A DNA stretch of 64,000 nucleotides. Origin: Plantago major. Taxonomy: Eukaryota > Streptophyta > Magnoliopsida > Lamiales > Plantaginaceae. A program made the translations under genes and the position numbers. This document shows positions 56,705-64,000 of this stretch, piece by piece. Location of the stretch: NCBI GenBank assembly GCA_026545765.1, contig CM048841.1, forward strand, positions 2,012,512 to 2,076,511, written 5' to 3'. The notes beneath the pieces are model-generated. The model was not told the DNA's origin. It searched no databases and saw nothing but the letters and a program-made list of their open reading frames with translations. Each line of letters starts with the position of its first letter. Position 1 is the stretch's first letter.

Positions 56705-57925
56705 TAATGATTACTCGAATCTCCGTCAGATCGACTAGTCACTTTTCAGATTCCAAATTATCTTTTACATGGAACTCCGTCAGTTCTATTTTTGCTTACC
56801 CTCCAATTATTGGCCATGTAGCCCGAATGTTGTAATTGAATTTCCGGCAAATCAATACAACCTCTATCCTTCAATTTTTTAGTTTATGCCTTTGAGATTT
56901 CACGATCATTTCATGACAAAACAATAGCAGAGAAATTTTATTCATACAAAGACGGATTATACATACTCCTGTCTGTGCGACTTACAGTCTCGGACAGTTA
57001 TCCGGGCTTAAGAACGCAATATGAAGAAATACGGGAAATATCTCGGGGGATACGTCATCCCCCTGCATGCATCTTTCCTTCGTCGGGAAAGCCTTCAACT
57101 CTTATACATCGACAAGTTTGGTTTCCGCGGAAACACGGAATTCCATCTACCTGCATAAAGGAACACAGTTAAACATGGCGGAATCCGTCAGGATGACAAC
57201 AACGCGTGGCAATGCCAAATTCCTTGTCCGGGGACACAGCGATAGATTTCTGCCTAACCGGCTTTAGAGATTCAAACTCTCTTGGAATTAGGAAACCTTT
57301 TCCAATTTAAGAGAGATTTGATCCACTAAAGTAGGGTTGGAAGAAAGGTGAAGAGATCCGGCCTTGATGATTTACAAGCCCCAGTCACATCGACAAGAAG
57401 AAACGAATTTGAGATCAATTTACTTAGGTTTGGTACTGGGGTTGTGCCTTCTTATAGGACACTCCAACCAATCACCGTCAGCCACGCAAAGAGCTTGATG
57501 TCGGTTTGATTGCTCCGTCTGACAAGGATGGGTCAAGTTTGTGTTTGACCACATTCAAACGGGCCAAATGCTAACACCCGGGATTCGAATTTGTTTAACC
57601 GCCTTACGCCAGTTATGAGTACGGGAAAAGTGGCGATCTTATATGATGAAATAGTTCGAATTTTATAAGAAATTTTTTGGAACATTTACGTATGGAGGCT
57701 ACAGTCCGACAAAAGCCAAAAGAAAAGTACATACTACTACGGGGCATACCCCGCCTTGATCCTTCACCACTGTCCAGAAGTCGAGCCCTGGGATTCCGCG
57801 CCACAACCTCGGGCCTAGCGAGCTTGCTGCTGCATCCGGATCCTCCTGCGGATCAACCTCAGCGTCCGCTCCCTCTCCTCTTCAGCTAATCTCCTAGCTA
57901 TGCCTGGGCATAGAGGGGGATCGCC
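56705..57925 (+). other. Region after Tat pol, no gene seen
   Basis: About 1.2 kb between the pol stop and the antisense micro-ORF, without a conserved frame. Just left of the micro-ORF stop, the minus strand can be read on in another frame as a basic Arg/Glu-rich stretch (GIARRLAEEERERTLRLIRR, about 57900-57840), possibly the continuation of that ORF after a frameshift or intron. Confidence 0.55.
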
Positions 57926-58045
57926 TTAGAAATCCAGGATGATCGGGTCACCCTCGGTCCCTCTACACGGATAAATCGGCAGATGCATGTGCCCACAGGC
58001 GCAGTTCACCCAATGACTATACTCTTCATCATCCGACTCTGACAT
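57926..58045 (-). CDS. 39-residue Cys/His-rich antisense micro-ORF in the Tat element
   Basis: The minus-strand frame from the ATG at 58045 to TAA at 57926 reads MSESDDEEYSHWVNCACGHM and continues with HLPIYPCRGTEGDPIILDF. Three Cys and three His are packed into the middle, a possible metal-binding knot. A TATAAATA lies about 100 bp upstream (58145-58152), a normal promoter-to-ATG distance. I know no family for it. It could also be the first exon of a longer gene, since an Arg-rich frame follows directly. Confidence 0.4.
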   Translation of the reverse strand: MSESDDEEYSHWVNCACGHMHLPIYPCRGTEGDPIILDF

Positions 58046-58430
58046 TCTCAAACACACAGACTTTCACGGAAGAATAAGGTGGGTGAAACAAAGGAGAGTG
58101 GGGAAGGATACAGCAGTGAAAAAAAGGAAGAATTACCACACCCTTATTTATAGTCGCGGCGTGTCCTTAAGATCTCGCCATTTGTCAATCATCCGATGAC
58201 TGGGAAGATGAAAAGATGCAGTCATTATGACTATTTCACTGTTTCACCTTCCTCCTTCTAGAAGAATTACGCATTCCCAAGAACGCACGCTCCGAGGATC
58301 TAAAAGATGAGGGTATGTTTTTTACAACATATACCAGCTCCAGCGATCCGAGCTCTTAAGAGATGTCATTTGCGAAGTAATTCAGCATATGAACGACAGA
58401 TAATACGGAAATAAGGAAGCCAGCAAACAA
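58046..58430 (-). other. Spacer between the two antisense units of the Tat element
   Basis: No coding frame is seen. It holds the TATA box of the micro-ORF at 58145-58152 and would form the 3' flank of the larger antisense gene. Confidence 0.5.
58145..58152 (-). promoter_or_regulatory. Candidate TATA box of the antisense micro-ORF
   Basis: TATAAATA on the minus strand (plus: CCCTTATTTATAGTCGCGG). Confidence 0.45.
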
Positions 58431-61365
58431 TCATTCGGAAGCATAGGAGGATTCACTCCTCGGAATAATTAAGAATTCAGTAAGAGTACATAACAATATG
58501 TTCCGAATCAAACAGACATTCAAAAGTTCTGAAATTTTAGCAGGCATACCGGACTTCTCCTCGAGTCCGACTTGGCTTGCACCAGCTTCTTCAGCTTCAG
58601 GCTGATTGACAGGAGGATCGTCGGAGAAAGCTTCCGCCGCAAGGGCCTCGGCATGATCGAACAAGTTAAAATCAGCGGGGAGGCCAAGAACGCGGGCAGG
58701 CAGGGAAAACCACTTCTGCAGGAAAGCTCGGTAATCGTTGAAGGGTACAAGGCCCACCTTCAGGAGGGCCTCTGGGATCCACCTCGGGAGGAAGGGTCCG
58801 CCGTTTTGGATTTCAATCTCACCTTCCTCGGTGACCAGTTCCACGAACTCACATGCCGCTAACTGCTCGTCCGAGACACTGTCGACAGGCACTTCCACAC
58901 CGTCCGCATCCGCAGAAGGGATTAACCCCTCCGCCTTCCAGTCAAAGTCCGGTGGAAGAAGTCCCTTGGACTGCAGCTGCCCAATCGCAGACACGAACCC
59001 GTCTAGATGGGAGGCATCCGATTTGTCCGTCATCAGGAACTTGAAAGAGTCAGACCTCAGGAAGTCACGGCCAGCGTAAAGACGAACATAATGGAGGCCT
59101 CCGAGCAGGAAATCCTTGAAGTCCAGGAAAGCCTTCATAGCATTATCGGCAAATCTTTCCTGCCAGTTGAGATCCGCCTTTATTTTTTCCCAGCTGGTCC
59201 TCAACTTGTGGAACTTCACCTCTTCCTCCTTCAGCTTCATCTCCAGCTGCTTTACCTTTTCTGCATCATCCGCGGACGTGGCCACAGCCTTGTGCAGATC
59301 CTCCTCGATAGTAGCGCGTTCTCCATCCTTCCACTGCATGGCCCTGATGAAACACCCGAGCTGGGGAAATATCCGCGAGGATACAAGTTATATTTATATC
59401 ACTTTAAGAACAAACCCAATAGGCCACGGACAGATTACTTACCCGCTGGTATAGCGCATCGACCCTCACCCGCTCCACTTGAAGTCATAGCGTGCTCATA
59501 CTCCTTGTCCAAAGCAGCTTGGTCCACGGGAAGGACAGCGGACAACTGCTGTCTCTTTACGGCGGCAGTAGCCTCCGAGGTTGCTGCCCTTTTGCGCCCT
59601 GAGACAATAGAAACCGCATAAACACATCCCGTGGTGGGGCTTGCGTAGCGAAAGCTTGGGACCTAGAAGCAGTAGTGCTCCGAGTAGCAGGGGCTTTGAC
59701 CTTGTCAGGCACCGCCAAGGCCTGAGAATCCTCACCCGCCTTGTTCCGCCTTTCTTCCTCAGCAGCGAACACGGCGGCATTCTTCGGATCCGGCATTGGC
59801 AGACCCGTGGAAGTATTTATGATTCTGATCCTCTGACCAGCAGCAACCTCCAAGGCTTGTCGCTCCCTTTGCAGCCTCTTCTTTTCTCAGAACGTCGACA
59901 TGATGTAGTCGAACCAGTGAGCTGCACAACAAACCGAAGGAGTCAGATACAACTATGTTAACAAAGAATTACCAGAAGTGCAAAGACATGTAATCACAAA
60001 AAAGCATAAAGTCTCAAGTAACCAAGTCCTTACTGAAGTCCGTCTTCCCTCCCACTTCTACTATGCTCGTCAGTCCGCACAAGTAGGGAAGCGGCTGACA
60101 AATTAGTCTGTGGTACGGATAAGTCAGGGGATTGTGCTTTTTGTGGATTGCAGCAACCCACGGAGCCACATTCTTGGGAAGGGGGCGCCAGTCCGGGATG
60201 CTCTCCCTTAGAAACTTATTGGGCAGCCCCCATTGCTCCCGCTGTCTCTCGGACTCCCCCGGTTTCAGAGCCATCCGCACAAAAACGTACTTGTCCCACC
60301 ATTTCGATCCCAGCGACGAAATGGAGTCCGAGATAAAGTTGTAGGGTTTCCTATTCATGAACGTGTAGAATAGTGGATTCCCCGGACTGAATGAAACGTA
60401 AAGAGCTGCCTGAAGTTTTCAAAATTTACGGACTGCCCTTTCTTCTTGCAAAAGACGACGAAGCAGATGAGATTACCCAAGGACTTCGGGATAACCTGAC
60501 TCGGACCAATCCTAATATGATTAAGGATACGCTTCAGTTCCGTGGCAATGGGGATCTTCCACCCACACGCTAAAGCTACCTCGTGGACACACATGTACCC
60601 GGCTGGCGGATTATAAAATGCATGTCCGGGCTCCGGAATCATGATCTCCACGGAGTCCGGGATCTCCCACTTACGCCTCCATTTGGGAATGTCTTCCGCT
60701 TTCACTCTGGATGGGCATGTGGGCAGAAGTCCATCGACATTGAGTTCTCCAAATTAAATACGCTATCACAGCAGAGGGCGGGGCGGGAACTTGATTCAGG
60801 CAGCTTTTGCACCACGCCCTGCAACTAATCGAAGATTGGACTGCATGGGACCAGCAGGGTGTAGTGTGACCCGACGCCCGGCGTCTCAGAGGCGGCGCGA
60901 GATCTCCTCCTCCTCCTCCTCCTCGTCGTCTTCTTCCTCACCTTCTTCTTCATCATCATCGACGTCCTCAGGTCGCCCGGATGTACTTGGGTTGGACGGA
61001 CCTGTCTCCGCTACGACACGGTCCTCCACCCCCGCCTCGAACATCTCGACTTCATCAGTTTCTCGGCCGCTATCGCCCTCCCGCTCCATCTGGGACTCAT
61101 TCGGATCCCTGGATGATCCGACGCCTCCTATTGTCCGAGATTGGACCAATGATCTAGTCCTAGCAAGGTCGTCTTGTGCTGCGTCGGCTTGTGCCCCTAC
61201 TGATTCATGGACTCTGTGTCCAGCATCGGAGTCTCTCGGCGACCCAAGATCTACGACGAAGAAATCTCCCACGGACAGGGTCATATCTATGGACCCAGTA
61301 CCTAAGTCTACTGCATCGTTGTAACTTGGTGCCTCGGGTTGGTTCTGACTATCGCTCCCGGACAT
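58431..61365 (-). pseudogene. Antisense multi-exon gene of the Tat element (Transposase_28-like protein)
   Basis: Reading leftward it starts at the ATG at 61365 (MSGSDSQNQPEAPSYNDAV). A Ser/Asp/Glu-rich exon ends in a long acidic run (about 60900). A domain at about 60740-60035 follows (WEIPDSVEIMIPEPGHAFYN ... CVHEVALACGWKIPIATELK ... GNLICFVVFCKKKG), the pattern of Pfam 'putative gypsy type transposon' (PF04195). Introns with GT-AG ends fit at 60033-59922 and 59442-59361. The last part (59359-58431) is a coiled coil (VKQLEMKLKEEEVKFHKLR) plus a hydrophobic-acidic tail. Tat elements such as Grande and Retand are known to carry an antisense ORF in this place. Lesions are a frameshift near 60390, a TGA near 59886 and a shift near 59480. 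Its role is unknown. Confidence 0.75.
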
Positions 61366-62616
61366 CCTAGGGTAGAAGGAAACGATTCAGAAATGATAAT
61401 GATGATTGTCCGAGAGTTCGTTTAAGTATCTTCTTAAGTCAAGAACAGTCTGACACCATGTTTAACCAGGGTTGGCCTGCATGAGGACGCGCATCGGCAC
61501 TCATGGCACCAACCTTGGTACACTGAGATGTGCCATCGGCACTAGCCTCTACACTACGCGGCACGCTAAATAGGGCCCGTTCTGAGAAATGGTGTGCGAT
61601 TGGCACCACCACATTACCGAATCATGCATACTTGAATTTTGGTTGCGAAATATTGGCACTAAATTTGACATGCAGCGATGCGGAGGAGAATTATCTCGAC
61701 TAAAGGCGGTGCTAAAGCCTAGCATTCACAACATCAGCAAAAACGGACTCGACAATATCATATTCAGGCAGAGTCAAATACACGACCAGGTAGGAAGCAT
61801 ATTCCGAAAAAGAGAATATTCAAGTGAAGTAAAGACATACTTACTTGATAAGAGTTGACTGAGAAGTTTGAGCGGACAACAACGCCTTGATGATCCTCCG
61901 AGGGTACGGATTTGAAGTAGAAATTTCCGAATTTATGCGAGTTCTACTTGCTCGGATGTGCCTTCAGTTGCTCCGATTGCTTTATGATGGTGTTGAGTTT
62001 CGATATTGCTAAAAGTGTGAAAGTGACCTATGAGCTGACTATTTATAAGGGCAATTTGGGGAAAACCAAGCGTCACGTCACTTGGATTTAAATTCTAGCC
62101 GTTAGATCTTTCCAATCCAAGATTTGCGCCGTATCGCGAGTGGATGACTGTCAGAACATCGCATTTAATGAGTACAGACGCGTCACATCAATCGGGCCTC
62201 CAACCCCAACCGTCGATGTCGTCCCGATCTAACAGTCGTGTCGCTTTACTCGGGATCTTTTCCGCGTGGGCCGACCGCACAACCTATTGGGCCTCTTGGG
62301 CTTACGGATCAGCGACCTAGACGGACCAGTTCGACAAAGCTGTCTAATGGATAGCCTCCAAAGGGCTACACTACATCCTAACCGTACTCGGATCTATATA
62401 TATCTCGATTACAAATACCTTTTCATTCTGATCAAAGCACTACCGTTAACTTTCGGTGTAGAAGGAAAAAGAGAGATATATCAATTCTGAACACGGAACA
62501 CGGATAGCGGATCTCAGCGAAGGATTTTTGCCTTTCTTCGGTTAACGATTCGGACACGCTCCACAACACACTTGTTCTTTTCATAGTTACCAACTATCTT
62601 CTACTAAGATACTTGG
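61366..62616 (-). other. Upstream region of the antisense gene and 3' region of the Tat element
   Basis: No conserved coding frame is seen. It contains a TATA box for minus-strand transcription at 62040-62047 and, at its right end, about 40 bp shared with the LARD next to its polypurine tract (CAACTATCTTCTAC and onward). Confidence 0.6.
62040..62047 (-). promoter_or_regulatory. Candidate TATA box of the antisense gene
   Basis: The minus strand reads CCCTTATAAATAGTCAGC. It lies about 680 bp upstream of the ATG at 61365, leaving room for a long or spliced leader. Confidence 0.45.
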
Positions 62617-62632
62617 AAACTAGGGGGACATA
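62617..62632 (+). other. Polypurine tract of the Tat element
   Basis: AAACTAGGGGGACATA directly before the 3' LTR start TGTTGTTACGG. Identical to the tract of the LARD. Confidence 0.9.
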
Positions 62633-64000
62633 TGTTGTTACGGACATGTGTCCAATCCGTTAAGGCGCCGTAAGCGTGTCCTAAAGTGCATCAGCTCGAT
62701 TAGCCAATTCGATCTTGGTCCCATGAGGTGAATCGATCGATGCGCTAAAGTCACTACACCACAACGGCTAGTCCGAGCTAGGTGGGAAGAACTTCAAACA
62801 GCACTACAAGAATTCTGTTGTAACGGGACATAAAGGAGCGACGGATTTTATCCGTCGCCCCTGTAGCGACGGATCGCTAATTGGGGCGACGGATTCTATC
62901 CGTCGCCCCGTTTGGCGACGGATAAAAGTTATCCGTCGCTACAGAGCGACGGATAATTTTATCCGTCGCTACAGAGCGTTGACCATAATTAAAAAAAAAA
63001 AAATTCGCGACGGATAGATCTATCCGTCGCTATATAGCCGGAAAATAAAAAAAATAAAAAAAGTTAGCGACGGATAGATCTAGATCTATCCAAATTCACT
63101 AAAAAAAAAAATAATATATCTCCTCCGCCACCTCCTTTCCTCCACCACTTCTCCTCCATTTCTCATCTCCTCCTCCTCCTCCTCCTCCCCCTCCACCACC
63201 ATCTCCACCACCACCACCTTTCTCCTCCCACCACCACCCAACCACCACCACCACCACCATTCACCAACCACCACCACCCACCCCCCACCACCAACACCAA
63301 CACCACCACCCAGCCACCACCACCACCTTTCCTCCACCCCCCACCACCCCACACCACCCTTCCACCACCACCCACACCCACCACCCACCATGACATCCAC
63401 CCGCACCACCACCACCACCACCTGCCACCACCACCACCACCCACCTGCTTGCACCACCACACCCTGCCACCACCGCACCAGTATACAAATATAAAAATTG
63501 AATACAAATTGGATACAAATTAATCCGTATCTGAATACAAATCAATATCTAAATATCTGAATACAAATTGAATCTGAATTAATCCGTATCTGAATATAAA
63601 AATTGAATCTGATTTTTTTTAAATAGCAATGGGGCGATGGAGAGATTCTATCCGTCGCCAATAATCAGATTTAAAAAAAAAAAAAAGGTCAAAAATGATA
63701 ATCCGTCGCGAATTGGACAACGGATGATTATCCGTCGCTGACTCGGTGGGGCGGAATATATCCATCGCCCGATCCGGTAGGGGTGACGGATGCATCTGAA
63801 TGCTGACGGATCTATCCGTCGCTACAGAGCAGATTTTTTGTAGTGTGGCTACGTCAGTACAGGGATGCCAAACGGACCGGACGAGAGAATCTCGGACGCC
63901 ACCATCATAATAAGACCAAAAGTATATAACAGAACCACTGAGATACTTCCGTGAAACTCTAGGCTCGGACATCCAGAGTTACCCAAGGGTAGATCAACCA
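62633..64000 (+). repeat. 3' LTR of the Tat element, split by a CACTA element and cut by the window end
   Basis: 62633-62801 matches the first part of the 5' LTR but with several CAG/CTG-type changes. 63846-64000 matches 19195-19350 with a 2-bp indel and one substitution. The remaining part lies right of the window. Confidence 0.92.
62802..63845. mobile_element. Non-autonomous CACTA-type DNA transposon (1044 bp)
   Basis: The ends are CACTACAAGAA and TTTTTTGTAGTG, the inverted CACTA termini. Both subterminal zones (62820-63090 and 63640-63830) are packed with GCGACGGAT and its complement ATCCGTCGC, often as facing pairs that can fold into hairpins. Such subterminal repeats are the transposase-binding zones of CACTA elements. 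The middle (63120-63480) is a CCACCA-rich low-complexity stretch. There is no transposase. The expected 3-bp target duplication is not exact (CAG on the left, TGG on the right; the 5' LTR has CCTGG there). Confidence 0.85.

Larger units (their letters stand above)
19002..64000 (+). mobile_element. Ty3/gypsy Tat-lineage retrotransposon, host of the nested insertions, 3' end beyond window
   Basis: The plus-strand element starts TGTTGTTACGG at 19002. It runs through the 5' LTR, primer site, gag, protease, RT, RNase H and a second (archaeal-type) RNase H to integrase, then a 5.9-kb region with an antisense gene, a polypurine tract and the 3' LTR from 62633. RT before integrase makes it gypsy. The dual RNase H, the primer site and the antisense gene place it in the Tat lineage. 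Without the insertion at 24132-54960 and the CACTA element, it would be about 13.7 kb. Where comparable, the LTRs differ by two changes over about 155 bp (63846-64000 against the 5' LTR). The element is inactive. Confidence 0.9.

Noticed and set aside
63086..63545. Long minus-strand frames rich in Gly/Trp/Val
   Set aside because: They are translations of a CCACCA-type low-complexity run inside the CACTA element; three overlapping frames are open at once.

Overview
This is repeat-dense plant nuclear DNA, most likely from a eudicot. The species cannot be identified from the window. The evidence is plant-type LTR retrotransposons (one Ty1/copia Sirevirus-like family and one Ty3/gypsy Tat lineage), a CACTA-type DNA transposon, AT-rich intergenic DNA and short GT-AG introns. 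I see no intact single-copy host gene, rRNA, tRNA or CRISPR array.

Layout. (1) 1-12964: minus-strand copy of a very long copia element. Its 3' LTR lies left of the window; gag, protease, integrase, RT, RNase H and the 5' LTR are present. Downstream of pol lies a large extra gene split by five small GT-AG introns. (2) 12965-19001: AT-rich intergenic DNA with a 1.7-kb inverted-repeat element carrying an F-box exon-like fragment, and decayed RNase H-like fragments. (3) 19002 to beyond 64000: plus-strand Tat-lineage gypsy element (LTR 19002-19871, gag-pol with dual RNase H, an antisense multi-exon gene before the 3' LTR). Its pol is split at 24131/54961 by a second copia insertion of the same family (TSD AGCTG). 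(4) 24132-54960: this insertion has three LTRs, best read as one copia copy that received another copy of its own family and then lost DNA by recombination. Inside it, at 38037-44998 (TSD GAGTA), sits a non-autonomous large retrotransposon derivative (LARD) of the Tat lineage. (5) 62802-63845: a non-autonomous CACTA element inserted in the Tat 3' LTR.

The nesting order is Tat element, then copia A, then copia B inside A, then the LARD inside B. The CACTA element entered the Tat 3' LTR independently.

The most interesting biology is the copia accessory gene. Three copies keep the same exon-intron layout. Exon lengths stay multiples of three while four of the five introns vary in length, and a TATA-like element lies upstream. 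It looks like a spliced, separately transcribed extra gene of a giant copia lineage. Second is the Tat antisense unit with its own TATA boxes, introns and a 39-residue Cys/His-rich micro-ORF.

A technical warning: 45.7-54.3 kb, 30.6-31.1 kb and 62.63-62.80 kb show a systematic replacement of CAG/CTG trinucleotides relative to sister copies. This looks more like a base-calling artefact at methylated CHG sites than evolution. Many apparent frameshifts there may not be real.
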